Positions 24,440-36,049 of a stretch of DNA of 64,000 nucleotides are shown here, piece after piece (the stretch's first letter is position 1; every line of letters begins with the position of its first letter). Position numbers and translations under genes: made by a program. The notes under the pieces were generated by a model that was given only the letters and a program-made list of their open reading frames with translations, was not told the origin of the DNA and did no database searches. Origin of the DNA: Gnetum montanum (taxonomy: Eukaryota > Streptophyta > Gnetopsida > Gnetales > Gnetaceae); contig MNCI01027477.1 in NCBI GenBank assembly GCA_015680685.1, positions 241,161 through 305,160 on the forward strand, in the 5' to 3' direction.

Positions 24440-26190
24440 TCAAATTGATAGATGTGACATCCACCATCATCATCTGAGTCACTATCCAAAACCATCTCTA
24501 TCGCAGCCATTTTACCCTTACCCTTAGATATAGCATGTTCAGCTTCCTTACGTCTTCGTTGCTCATGCTTACCGCTTTACTTGGACTCTTCAGCAATAGC
24601 TTAAAACTTCTTATCCATAGAGTCCCATACTTGGTCAACCTTAGCCATGATTTTAGATTAAAATTTCTAGAGTGGCAAGGTTTTCTAATTAGCCACCTCA
24701 TCTCTAGTTAGTTCATCCTCACTATCACAAAATTGAACCTCCCTTTTGCGGATAGAAGGATCCTTGTTGTATTCCTCTACACTTTCTCACTTTATTAATT
24801 CTCCCTCCTTCTTAGCTACCTACTCAATTAATTTTTGGATTCAATGGATGCCTAACTCTGTCAATCTCCCTTGGGTATAGACACCAAGGATTTTTCTTGT
24901 TTTAGATTGCAACCTGTCTATGACATCACAAAGTTGATCAAGTTGAGAGTATCCATGGCTAGGACACCTATGTAGTAAAAAATAGTATCAGCCAATAGTG
25001 GTATTCAAGGGCTAATGGTTTTCTTGTTTCCACCATTGGATCTACTTCCTTAAATTAGACACTTAGGAGTACATTTGATATTTTTCATTGAATAATTCCA
25101 ACATTGTACTCCATTGCCAGATTGATTCTGGTTTCAAGGATTAGTACCAATTTTTTGCTTCCTTTATGAGTGTCTTTGGAAATAATTTTAGCTTTTTCCA
25201 ATCATTCTGAATATTCTACAAGGCACATGCATCTTGGAAGGCCTAGAGATGATTTTGTAGATCAGCATTGTATCCTCCCTCAAATCAAGGAATATTGTTC
25301 ATGTCAAACCTCTTTATTTTGCTATGCTTTACATGCCTTGTTGGAATCCTTATAGCTTCTACAATGTTGAACATGCCTTAGTTGGCAAGTAGAGGTTCAT
25401 CAAGGCCATGGTGATGGTGCCTATGATGTTCTCTACTAGCCCTTCTTTATTGATGATGGGTCTTTTTGGAACCCCTTCTATTATTCTGGTCTCGTCAGTG
25501 ACCTACATCATAGTTATTCCCTTTCTGGTCATGATCTAAGCCAAGTGAAGAAGAAGAAGAAGACAATGAAGGGGAAGAGGAAGGAGAACTTGCTCTACAT
25601 TGATGCCTATTACCTTTCCTTCAATGATTGTAACCATGATCATGATCATGACCTCATTTTTTCCACTTATCATGACCTACCTCTCTAGATCCATTTTTGT
25701 TCTTGGATCCATTCTAACAAAAACTTGGATTATGAATTGTGGATTGCACATTCTGGTTGAGGGCCCCCTAAACAAAGTGAAAGAGAGGAGAATCACTAAA
25801 GAAGTGGTCACCTCTATTTAATGGACCAAGTGGAGGTGGAAAAATGTTTGACCCCTTGCCCTTCACAAGCTCATGTTGGTGCTCTAGCTGACGATCCCTT
25901 AACCTTTATGCTTTAGTGGAATTATAATCCCTTGAATCGGGATCTTGCATCTGGTACTCTCCATGAAGATATTGAAGCTCATGTCATGTGAGCATTAGCA
26001 TCACTAGAATAGATTGATCAGGTGGAAACACAATGTTTCCTTCCATGTCATGCCATCATAGCATTTCATCTTGATGTAAGATGAAGGTGAAGTCTAGTAC
26101 ATACTCATCGGGATGAGCATATACCACCTAGTATTGTTAAGGAACTTGGTCTACCCTAGGCAGAGAAAGACTCCTGTGAGAAGAAGACAT
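24440..26190 (-). pseudogene. RT-C gag
   Basis: Starts at the minus-strand ATG at 26190 (MSSSHRSLSLPR-like), collinear with RT-A gag. It keeps the Ser-rich run from a (GAA/TCT)n stretch near 25551-25575, the capsid-like region (about 25200-24900) and a coiled-coil-like segment (24700-24500). Stops throughout. Confidence 0.7.
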
Positions 26191-26340
26191 TTTATGTTAA
26201 TAAACTTTTAGGTAGTGTGCGATTAAGATATAATTTAATTGTAATAATAATTTTTATTGTTAGAAGATTTGACTCCTAGGGTTTGAACAATGAGGTTACT
26301 AAGTTTTACTTAGTTTAAATAGCACATGTAAAACTAAAGT

Positions 26341-26358
26341 TCCCTACCAATAGTGTTA
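26341..26358 (-). other. RT-C primer binding site (decayed)
   Basis: Minus strand TAACACTATTGGTAGGGA next to the LTR, a degraded relative of the PBS in the other copies. Confidence 0.55.
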
Positions 26359-26880
26359 TGATGAGTGGTGAGGTACCTCTATGCCCAAACATAAGAATCA
26401 TAGGCATTCACGTGTGATCTGATTGAATTCCGCAAACTTTAATTACCAAGTATGCTAAAGCTAAATAGTATGTGCATGTTGTCCATTTATTGTCTTTCCA
26501 ATCCCACTTGTGGAATGCAATTGTCTGGTTAAGTGTGATTGAGGCATAAGATTTTTATTATTTTCTGTTTTATCAGTTTACTCACCTAAAACAAGAATGA
26601 AAGTGAGAGTGTTTAAGTTACTAAGAAAACTATGATTTAATCTAGCCTAACACAAGTAACCATTCCCACTTCTCAAACACATCCTAAACTTTGTGTAAAC
26701 ACTACTAGGTCATCAAACGCTAACCGTTTCTAAGCTACCAAGTGTCACATGTATGTTCAAAGGTGTCATGCTTGTGTATTTTAATAAGTTGCTTAATGAA
26801 TCAAAATTAATTGTTGAATGAATAACATTAATGTAAATTGAATAAAATCACAATATATATAAATGCATGGAAAAGAAAAT
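26359..26880 (-). repeat. RT-C 5' LTR, truncated
   Basis: Begins TGATGAGTGG and aligns with the first ~520 bp of 18120-18983. Homology stops near 26880, after the ATGCATGGAAAAGAAAA segment. The missing part is the promoter (U3) end, so this LTR could not start transcription. Confidence 0.75.
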
Positions 26881-28960
26881 TTTCTCTATATTTCTATATA
26901 TAATTTCAATACAATATTTAAGTTTCTACAAATAAATTTAAAGGAAGGCCAATTTTATGCATGCACAATATCAATAAATCATAAACTTTTGAAAAATCAA
27001 TAAATCAAAGAAAACATTTTTGATTAGGTATTTTGCAAACTCCATGTAGTGCCTAAGAGTAACTAAGTGATCAACAATGGAGTGATTGTATCAACAACTT
27101 GTTTAACACTTTGCCGTGTCTTGGTTACCTTCAACCCAAGAATTGATTCTCTTTTCTACGAGAGTGCCCAACAACTTAGAAAAAATATTACACATAATGT
27201 CCTTCGATAATTGTTCAAAATATTTTTATCCTTCTTTTATATAACAAGATAGCTTTACTAGTTTTCCAATTTTGATTTAATCCTTTCTCCATTCCTAAAT
27301 TTAATTTATTCCAAATTTCTCTATGAATACCAGATCTTGCACACTTTAACAATTCTACATATAAGTTGTATGAATCTATAGTTTTGTTGGATGCTAGCTT
27401 TTTAACATTCTATGAATTTTCCAAGCACAAATTGGAGAGATGTTTATTGTACAATAATAGAAAAATTATCTTCATCTCTTGTAAATAGCTTATTGTAAAA
27501 TGAACAAATATCTTAAAAAGAAAAATTAAATGAGGAAGAAGCTTTATGATGAAAACATTACCAAAACTATCTAGGTTACTTTTTAATGGTGTAAGAAAAG
27601 TATTCTTGTTGCTTCCTAATAAATTTACTTCTCTTGGTTTTAATTAAGCATTTATATACCTTAAATAAAATTTTTCTATGACTCTTATTTTTATTCTTAA
27701 TATTTTTCCTAGCTTATATGAAATCCTCATGAAACCAAGTATTTTGAGTATCTTGTTGATGTGAATACACAAATTTCTTAGTTGCTATAAGTAAAATTTG
27801 TTCAAGCTTCTTATGATGCCTTTTAAGAGTTCATTTGTTATGCATTGCATTCACATATTTTTCTTTGACTTCTAGTGTGAGTCTGTACTAAAATATTTTT
27901 CTATTCTTATTTTTTTTCTATCTTAGAAACAATTTAAATTTGCAAAAAAAAAATCTACATGATGATGGTAATACTCCATTAAATCTTCTCCAACTTTTAA
28001 CTCCTTAATAAAATTAATATCTTCATAAGAATATAAAAGCAAATCAATCCAAGAGTTACATTAAAGCTCATGTGAAAGTACATGATGAAGTGTAAGAAAA
28101 TCTAGCAAGATCATTGCAAATTAAAAGATCAACATTTTTTATCAATTCTAATGCTTGTTAATCCATCTTATTAATAGTTCCATCTACAAAATGGCATATC
28201 TAGTTATGATATTTAATAATGTCTAAATTTCCAACATTATGTTGCCAGTAAATAACTTTCGTTTTTTATGAACCTATCCTTGCATTAAAATCTCCACAAA
28301 TAAGTACTAATCCTTTTGATGAAAATTCTATAATATATTTACTTAATAACTAAAAACAATGATTATGAGATAGCTTTATAGAATCATACAATGTACCATC
28401 TCTAGAAGAAAAATAACATTTAGTAAGGGAAGCCCAACCATATTGATATAAGATTTTTAGTTGAACATATTGTTTATGATCATCAATGTTTTCTAAAAGC
28501 ACATAATTTTCAAGAGATGTTTTTTACTAATACTACAATTCCAAGCAAGGGTTTGACTCTTTACTCTACTCTTGTATTTTTTGCAACAAATTTAAGAAAT
28601 CCAAGAACTATAGAATCTACAAAATTAGCATCTTCCAAACTTTCAACAAAACAAAAAATATTAAATATATCAAAGAAGCTAATACTATTTTAATAAATAA
28701 CTTTATTTGCAATTATACAATCAATGTTAACAAATCCACACCTTAAAAGATCTATACATTTTTTGATGAATTTTTGGAATATTGCTTATTTGTAATTGTT
28801 CCCATGTTGCTAGCATCTCATGATGTTATAAGACCCTATTTATAATGTGGCTTAATATTTTCCATTGTTTAACCCTTTCTACAAGTTCCCTTTGAGTAAG
28901 ATTCTCATTTATCCAAATGCTTTTTCCATTTTCACTTTACTTCAAGTGGCTTTGATATCT
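26881..28960 (-). mobile_element. LINE-1, middle piece: ORF2 endonuclease and RT N-terminal half
   Basis: Minus strand. An APE-type endonuclease is recognisable by LICGDFNARIG (28310-28270), preceded by a degraded GFVNID...VDSIVLGF lead near 28740-28570. The RT start has SKLLGTLVEKRINSWVEGN and HSIVDHLVTLRHYME (about 27190-27020), a pattern of non-LTR RT domains. The frame continues to about 26890 and is then cut by the RT-C LTR. The protein would nick target DNA and copy LINE RNA. Stops and frameshifts are frequent. Confidence 0.75.
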
Positions 28961-28982
28961 TCAAATATTATGAAAACTTAAT

Positions 28983-29055
28983 TGGAGATGTAGGGTATTG
29001 ATCCCCATGACTCTCACATGTTAAGCAAGTCCTCTACCATTCAAGCTACATCCCC
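28983..29055 (-). pseudogene. tRNA-Ala-like sequence (pseudo-tRNA or SINE head)
   Basis: On the minus strand 73 nt start GGGGATGTAGCTTGAATGG and end CATCTCCA, matching a plant tRNA-Ala(AGC) in length and stems. The anticodon loop reads CTTAACATG where CTTAGCATG is expected, so AGC has become AAC. Other changes (TAGAGGACTTGC, CAATACCCTACATC) are also mostly C-to-T/G-to-A. Acceptor pairing GGGGATG/CATCTCC is mostly kept. Box A and box B regions are recognisable. It is either a dead tRNA gene or the head of a SINE. Confidence 0.65.
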
Positions 29056-29127
29056 ATGTTAATAACATCTCAAAACAAATTATACTAACAAATATTATAC
29101 TACATTTCCTTAGTAAATTCATTTTAG

Positions 29128-29172
29128 TCAATCTCATTTATTTAGGACAAGGCTAGGATGATGATGATCTCC
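29128..29172 (+). mobile_element. RTE-like LINE 3' tail (short)
   Basis: CATTTATTTAGGACAAGG followed by CTAGGATGATGATGATC. This is the same terminal motif as 16717-16765 and, in reverse, 4873-4925. No upstream RTE coding sequence is recognisable, so it may be a very short truncated copy. Confidence 0.4.
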
Positions 29173-29195
29173 TTATCTAATTCATTTATAGGGTG

Positions 29196-30094
29196 TTGGA
29201 GCCCAAAATATATATATATTAAAAATAAAAATTTAGAGTACAAAAGAAGAGTACTGTAGAGAAGAAAAACTTCAAATCAACAAAAAGAAAATACCTAAAA
29301 ATATTTGAATTACTATTGTAGGTGTTCATCATTACAACCAATCCTAAAATACCTCCTCTTTGGTGTAAGAAACCATACGTTCCATGAAATATTAACATTG
29401 GGTGGAGGGAGAGAAGAGCCTGAACTTGTTAATAGAATTAACATTACCAAATGATATTATATTCATATTCAAACTAATAACTTCAAATGAATTATTAGTA
29501 ATTTAGATATCTTAAACATGATGTCCATTCTAAAGATTTGAAATGTAATCCACAATAGATAGACTTTTTTTTTGATGTTTTTCTCAATATGAAGAACCAT
29601 TTGGAAATTAGCCTAATTAATAAGCAGTTTCTATGAGACCTTAGAAATAAATATTTTTTTCTCCTTAGTCATTAAAGAATTCTTTGAAATTGATTTGATT
29701 GTAACATTCCTTAGGGGTACATTTTGTTGAACAATAGTAAAAGAAAAGGGCGAGCTAACTATTGAAACATCAGTATAAGAAATTGTTATAGGATATACAA
29801 TATTTTTTAAAAAAACATTAGCAAAATCTATAACATTTGTAGAAGAAACCTTAGTAATATTTATAGTAGCTTAGTATTAACATGCTTGGATAGCCCTTTT
29901 TTGTAGCATAAAAAGGCATGAATCAAACATATGACCTTCTTAATGAAAATAGTGACATGACTATGGAAGATTGTAATAAAAAACCTTCTACAAAATTAAT
30001 TCCACGAATACGTAGAAGAATTTCTCCCTTATAGGAATCAAGATCCACCTCAATCATATACAAAATCCTACAAAAATTACTAGTTGTAGTTAAG
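29196..30094 (-). mobile_element. LINE-1 ORF1, C-terminal part with zinc knuckle
   Basis: Minus strand from 30094: LTTTSNFCRILYMIEVDLD, KGEILLRIRGINF, then (other frame) KVFYYNLP-SCHYFH-EGHMFDSC near 29990-29920. The last is a CCHC-type knuckle with its second Cys replaced by Phe. This is the usual end of the RNA-binding ORF1 of plant LINEs. The piece is interrupted at 30095 by RT-D and resumes at 40046. Below about 29800 the coding signal fades. Confidence 0.68.
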
Positions 30095-30099
30095 GTTTC
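30095..30099. other. Target site duplication GTTTC (left) of RT-D
   Basis: GTTTC precedes TGATGAG here and follows CTCATGA at 40041-40045. An exact 5-bp match fixes both ends of RT-D. Confidence 0.9.
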
Positions 30100-31049
30100 T
30101 GATGAGTTGTGAGGTGCCCCTATGCTCAACCATATGAATACAAGTGTTTCATGCACGATCTGGTTGAATTCCAAGGACTAAGTGCTTATGCACCCTTGTG
30201 GAATAAGGATGGGTTGGTTGATCGTTGTGTTCCCAAGCTTATCTGTATGTCATGATTGTATGGTTAAGTAAGCTTGAAGCATATGATTTTTATAGCTTTT
30301 ATGTTTTTATGTCTTATGCCAGTAGGGAAGGAGAGAGGTAACTAAGTGACTAATTTAACTTAACTGCTCATTAAATAAGTTCTAACTAATCCTAACACCA
30401 ACATCTATTCCCACTTTCCATACACATCCTGAACCAGTGCAACACTACTGGGATTACCAAACGCTAATCGTTACTGGGTTACCAAGCATTACATGCATGC
30501 TTGAAGTGGTTGTGCTTGTGTAATTTAATGATTTTCTTAATCTATCAAAATGAATTTCTATGCTAATAATAGAAATATAAAGTGCATAAAATGAAATAAA
30601 ATAAAATAAATGCATAGAAAATAAAATAAAAGAAATTCGTAAGAAAAAAAATCTCAAGTTCTGCAAGGATGAATCGAAGAGCTCGTCTTTATTGCTGTAT
30701 ATAAGGTGTGCTTAGGTACAAAATGTTGGAATAAAGATTTTTCCACACTTAGACCTCCTGCTATGGGCACTTAGAAAATACTCTAACTTTCAAATAAACT
30801 ACAAGAGTTTCACTACTTGATTGCTAAAAAGCTTCCTTTTCAATTGTGGCTAGTGCACTGTATTATAGGCTTGGAAGCAAGTACTCTAATAATTATACTA
30901 ATCACTCTAATAATTAGAATAAACCACTAGAGTAATTTCTCTAATAATTAGAATAAACCAGTAGAGTAACTACTCTAATAATTAGAATAACATGCTAGAG
31001 TAATTGCTCTAATAATTAGAATAAACCACTAGAGTAACTGCTCTCATCA
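30100..31049 (-). repeat. RT-D 3' LTR (950 bp)
   Basis: TGATGAGTTG to CTCTCATCA, followed by TACCCCCACGAC, the complement of the PPT. The U3 end (30880-31045) is a ~34-bp minisatellite. A TATA-like word is at 30861-30867. Confidence 0.92.
30880..31045 (-). repeat. U3 minisatellite of RT-D 3' LTR
   Basis: Four to five copies of a ~34-bp unit containing CTCTAATAATTAGAATAA and CCACTAGAGTAA, each with short palindromic parts. It lies directly between the LTR end and the TATA-like word. Confidence 0.85.
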
Positions 31050-31058
31050 TACCCCCAC

Positions 31059-32957
31059 GACTAAATGAAAACTTGTCCTTGAGTTCTATACAAAATATTG
31101 GAAAGGTATGGATTTATTGACTAATTGAAAACTGACAATGGAATGGGATGATAGACTCAACATGCCCAGTGAATGGATCAATAAGCATATTACAACATTA
31201 GTATTCATGACCATTGTGGTGAACACTCTTACATAAATGACATCCAAGCCTTTATTTGGTAGCTTGAAGAGAAAGAGAGAGAAAGAAGATGGAGTGGGTT
31301 TCCACCAATGTTGAGATTGCACCTTCCGTTGTTTATCCATAGCCATGTCACCAAACTTGCTCCTTTCATAAATGCTTCAGTTCTGATCCATCCTGAGTGC
31401 TTCCTCTAAGCCTAGTCCATTTTTTGTGTGATCACCATTTGCACACACAACACAGTTACAAATGAGCAAGGATAGATAATCCACAATGCAGTTGATACCT
31501 TGCCTTGATATGAAGTGCATTAGCTGAGTTGTGATTATGGCAAAAACTAGTTCAAAGATTTATCATTGGCAACTACCCAAGGTGTAGGGGTTAGGCAATT
31601 AGTAAAATTAAAAAAATTAAAAAAATTTGTGATAGGGCCCCCACAACTAAGAGCGAACCTCCAGTAGCTACAAAATGAAAAAATATGAGGAACAAGAAAG
31701 ATGAAAAATATGAACAACAATGTCAATAAAATGGATGTCATGGATAGGGATGAAACAAGAAATGATTGATTGTAGGAAATGTTTAAGGGAAAGAAGTTAA
31801 TAATTGCATCAAAAAGAAATGCCAATGGGTCCTCCCCAAAGTAGGCTCATGCCCTTTATGCAATGACAAACCCATAAACCAAAGAGTCCATAGGCTCTAA
31901 GAATGTCATTTGGAAGTAAGAGTTAAAAACTTACCCACAAGAATTCACCAAAGAAAAACAATGCCTCAACTTTGAACAGACTAATGATAAAATTGGCAAT
32001 GAGGTGGAAAATGGGAAGAAATATGGAAAGGAGAGAATGAAATGGAATCCCAAGAACAAGGTTGTGTAAAGTCCCTTGTGTATTACATGGTTAAGATAGC
32101 TGAGTAGAAATCATCCAAAATCCAAACTCAAACTAACTACATTCAGTGACCTCACATCAATACACTTGGGCAATCCATCCTCTTGAGGCAACAAGAATGC
32201 TTCCAAAACGAGTGACCACCATCCGAAGGAGAGTGAGAAGGATAAGTAGGAAGCGAGAAAGGGCCTTAGTTAGAGGGAACCTTTAGGCATGGGTAACATT
32301 TCTTTCTAGTGCCATAACCAGGGCTTGTAGCCCATATTGGTTTATTATGTCTAAGGGGTGTGCTTTGAATTCTCACCTTTCTCTCTCTCTCTCTGTTTTT
32401 GCATGAGAACCACACCATGCAAAGACTTATTTTTATTCACTTGGCTTCCTGATTTTTGAACAATGTTAGAATGGTAGAAAACCCAAGAAATAAACATCAA
32501 AGCACCCAAGAGAATGGCCAGCACAAATGCATCAAATCCCCTTGAATTCACACCCTTTTCATCCCTTGAGTATTTCCTTGGTTTGAAAAGTACCCAGTCA
32601 CTAATTCACTGATAAATTTACTTAGAAAAAGGGACTGTACAATTCCAAGCTAGAGGAGACCATAGAGTTGTATGGATGAGTGGGCAGCATGGAATCATTT
32701 CCTATTTTACCAAAAGAACCATACCTTAATATCAGCATCATAATTCAAAGGTAAAAACCAAACATTAGTAATCAATATGATATAATGCAATCCACCATCA
32801 TGAGCACTTATTGGATGATGAAGAAAAGTAAATTAAGAAAACAAAGAAATAGTAAAAACATTAATGATGGTGTAAAATAAAAATAAGAAATGTTGGAAAA
32901 ATGTGTAAAACAAAAATTCAAAAAGAACTAAGGGCCTAAAATGGTTAGCATAGGTGG
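31059..32957 (-). other. RT-D 3' non-coding region
   Basis: Aligns with 12961-14884 of RT-B throughout. It contains a PPT-like GTGGGGGC (minus strand, about 31636-31629), the shared TCCTCCCCAAAGTAGG block (31830), the GGGCCTTAGTTAGAG word (about 32262) and one stem-loop (32357-32416). An ATG at 31438 (minus) aligns with the extra-ORF start of RT-F; the preceding AG is now AA. The 92-codon open frame at 31825-31547 is hydrophobic but not conserved in frame in RT-B, so I do not call it a gene. Confidence 0.58.
32357..32416 (-). other. RT-D stem-loop
   Basis: GGTGTG/CACACC outer stem and TTCTCA/TGAGAA inner stem around a CT-rich loop. The inner stem differs from the TTCCCAT/ATGGGAA version of RT-F on both sides. 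Confidence 0.6.
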
Positions 32958-32970
32958 CCATCTCCCCCAA
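32958..32970 (-). other. RT-D internal polypurine tract
   Basis: Minus strand TTGGGGGAGATGG right after integrase, equivalent to 12948-12960 of RT-B. Confidence 0.55.
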
Positions 32971-32979
32971 GACTGAGTT

Positions 32980-34400
32980 GGAGGGAGGAGATCCAAAATA
33001 GTGAGCAAGGTTGTCTATCAATAGAGGTAGCATGTGTACTGGTTGTCCTAAGCTCATGGAAAGGTTTGGTTTGTTGCATGTTGATCAAAAGTTTCTTATC
33101 TAGGCTCTCAGGTTTGTATATTGTCATGGCCCTTGAAGGAAAAGTTGCATAAATAATATAAGGTCCTTCCCATAGTGTTTGAAATTTAGTACGTTGTGGC
33201 ACATGTGCGGGATTTTAGTAGGGAACCTTATCTCTTGGCTGATATTTAACTTTCCTAATTCTTAGGTCATGACATTTTTTATTGAAGGCCTTATGCAATT
33301 CGTTAGATGATAGGACAACTAATCAGTTTTCATCTAGAAAGTTAAGGGTTACTAACCATTGTTTCTGTGCCAGATAAAGGTCAAGGTTGAGGTTACATGC
33401 CATGGATAGTGTATGGAGCTTAGTTTGAATGGGAAGCATTGGTAATTTACCATACACTAACTCATAGGGAGAGTAGCCTGTAGGGAGTTTCTATGTAGAG
33501 CGGTATGCCCAAAGAGTATCATTCAATGTAGTGCTCTAGTCTCGCCTAAACTTGCTAATGGTTCTTGTCAATATCTTTGTAATCTCCCTGTTGGTGACTT
33601 TTTCTTAACCATTTACTTGGGGTTGGTATGGTGTAGTCAATTTATGCTCAGCCCCTAAGCATTGCATTAATTTTCAAAAAGTTGCACCTGTGAAGTGTGT
33701 ACCATTATCTAAAATAAGTGCACACGACACACCAAACCTGTTTATGATTTGTTGTTGAATAAATTATGTAGTTGTAGATGATGTAAAATCTTTAACAGTA
33801 GCTACTTTGGCCCATTTTGTTAGGTAATCAATAGCAACAATAATATAAGATTTTCCATTGGACATTAGTGTAACTAGCCCCATAACATCAATTCCCCAAA
33901 TGTCGAAGGGTTCTAACAGTTGCATCCATTGTTGCAGATTTTCCATTCTAGTAGTCATTCCCCTATCATGTTGACAGTGCTCACAAGATTGGATGAAACA
34001 ATGGGTGTCCCAAAATAATGTAGGCCAATAATATCTTGCAAGCAGGATCTTGATGGTTGTTCATCTCCCAATGTAATGACCCCCATAAGGACCCTCATGA
34101 GCATCTTGTAGAACTTGCAGTTGATCTATATCAGGAACACACCATCAAACTAAGCCATTAGGACACACTCTGTAAAGTTTTCCATTGATCTCCATAAAGT
34201 ACCTGGGTTGGTGAAAAAATTGTTGTTTCTTCTTAAGGTTTAACTCTTGTTGTGTTTGTTGGGTGAAGAGATAGGTAATAATGCTATTGTACCAGTTTGT
34301 CTCTATGGGTGATTGATTATTCACTACACCAGCAAAGAGGAATTCATCAAGGAAATGATCAGAAGTTGGATACTCATCCTCTTTGTTGTCCAATAGCAAT
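32980..34400 (-). pseudogene. RT-D integrase
   Basis: Read downward: YFMEINGKLYRVCPNGLV, the zinc-binding region (HEGPYGGHYIGR ... CEHCQHDRG), the core with GIDVMGLVTLMSNGK (about 33893), ILDNGTHFTGATF and EKVTNREITKIL. The C-terminus has KVKYQPRDKVPY and LWEGPYIIYATFPSRAM (33202-32945). D-D-E residues are readable. There is no chromodomain. A few stops (former Trp and Gln codons) break it. It inserts retroelement cDNA in the nucleus. Confidence 0.87.
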
Positions 34401-35651
34401 CAAGATAAATGATTAGCAACTACATTCTTGGTGCCCTTGTGATCGATCATTGTAAGATCGAACTCTTGTAAGATTACAAGCCATTGTATGATACGAGGGC
34501 TTACCATTGGCTTATTCATGAGGAACTAGACTACACTAGGATCTATACGTATATATACTTTATATCCCAATACATAATTTCTAAACCTTTCTAGTGCAAA
34601 CACTACAACCATTAATTCTTTCTCTGTGATAGTGTAGTTAAGTTGTGCACCAGCGATACTTCTACTTGCACAGTGGATGTAACAAGGACACTTCTGGTCA
34701 TCTTATTGTGTAAGTACAACTCCTAAAGCATAGTTGGACATGTTAGTCATGATATGGAATGGTTTGGACTAGTTAGGAGCTTTTAGAATGGATGTTTTTA
34801 CTAGATTTTATTTTAGAGTTTGGAAAGCTAATTTACATTCCCTGTTCCACTCAAAAGGTACATCCTTTTTCGCTAATTCCACCAATGGTTTGGCAACATT
34901 TGAAAAGTTCTCAATAAATCTCCTATAGTAGCCAGTATGTCCAAGGAATGATTAAATATCTTTGATAGTTTTCAGTTGATGGGTAATTCCTTGGATAATT
35001 TTGATTTTCTCGAGGTCTACCTCTATCCCTGTATGTGAGATTTTGTGCCCTAATACTATGCCTTCTTGGACCATCAAATGGCTTTTCTACCAGTTGAGCC
35101 TCAAATTGGTTTATACACATCTTGTTAACACTTACTCTAACCAAACCAAGGCTTGATCAAAGTTTGCTCCATAAGTGAAGAAGTTGTCCATAAATACCTC
35201 TACGCCATTCCTTATCTGTTATTGGAATATGCTTAAAACTAGTTGTCGAAATGTTGCAGGGGCATTACACAAGCCAAGAGGCATATGTTTGTATGTGAAC
35301 GTTCCCAAAGGACTAGTGAATGTAGTCTTGGCTTGGTCTTCTGGGGATATTTGTATTTGGTTATATCTGCTATATCCATTCCGAAAATTGTAATAGTGAT
35401 GCCCTGTGATGATGTCTAAGACTTGGTTGACAAATGGCAATGGAAAGTGATCTTTGAATGTTACCATATTTAGTAGCTTAAAAGCTATGCACACCCTCCA
35501 TTTGCCTTCCTTTTTAGGAAAAATAACTAAGGGGCTAACCCATTCGCTATCAGCAATGGGGTATATCAACCCAGCCTTGAGAAGCTGTTTGATTTCTTCC
35601 TGGACTACTTGCTTCAACTTTGGGTTCAAACGCATCTGCAGTTGTCTTTGA
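34401..35651 (-). pseudogene. RT-D reverse transcriptase and RNase H
   Basis: A long open RT stretch (35635-35219) shows LNPKLKQVVQEEIKQLL, AGLIYPIADSEWVSPLVIFP, FKDHFPLPFVNQVLDI and PLGLCNAPATFRQLV. The catalytic box (about 35193-35182) is FMDN instead of FMDD. After VLGHKISHTGIEVD and LGHTGYYRRFIENF comes RNase H (34760-34420) with MTNMSNYALG, NYTITEKELMVVVFALERF and RIDPSVV; first and last acidic sites are changed (D to N, H to P nearby). Domain order and wording fit the Athila/Tat branch. Confidence 0.9.
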
Positions 35652-36049
35652 GGTTCATGGAGGGGTCAGTGTAAATCCTATTTTAGCATATCCTAGGATC
35701 TATTCTAGTTAATTTAGGATATGACCAAGTGAAGGCTTTCAACCATCTATTTATCACTTTTAGCAGTCTCTCTTTCTGTTGTGGACAAGCTTAGTGTTAA
35801 TAATTACCAACTTTCCATTTTTAAGGAATGTGTATTCCATACCGGTGGGTAATGGTTTCAGCTCAAGGGGCTCCTACTTAAATTTCTCAAGGATTTCCAA
35901 CTTTCCCTAGTTGACATTTTCAAGGTTAAGAATTGGAAGTTGGTGGTGGACTTGCTCTAATGCATCTATGCTAACGATGCAAGCTCAAATCAAACCTTAG
36001 TTGGTTTCATGCATATGAGTGAACTGATTTCTTGATCAGTTATCAGCCA

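Larger units (their letters stand above)
18120..26880 (-). mobile_element. RT-C: Ty3/gypsy element with deleted integrase core and truncated 5' LTR
   Basis: Minus-strand element related to RT-A. From right to left: a truncated 5' LTR (26359-about 26880), PBS, gag, protease, RT, RNase H, a residual integrase C-terminus, internal PPT, 3' non-coding region with two stem-loops, 3' PPT (18984-18995), and a complete 3' LTR (18120-18983). It sits inside the RT domain of LINE-1. Because the right LTR is broken off, no target duplication can be read. A clean loss of the integrase catalytic core makes it defective independently of its stop codons. Confidence 0.88.

Noticed and set aside
30880-31045. 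Regular repeats suggestive of a CRISPR array
   Set aside because: Units are contiguous without spacers, lie in LTR U3 of a plant element, and no cas gene is present.
31547-31825. Hydrophobic open frame that could be read as a membrane or envelope-like protein
   Set aside because: The matching region of RT-B (about 14160-14400) does not keep the frame, and the hydrophobicity follows from T-rich DNA on that strand.
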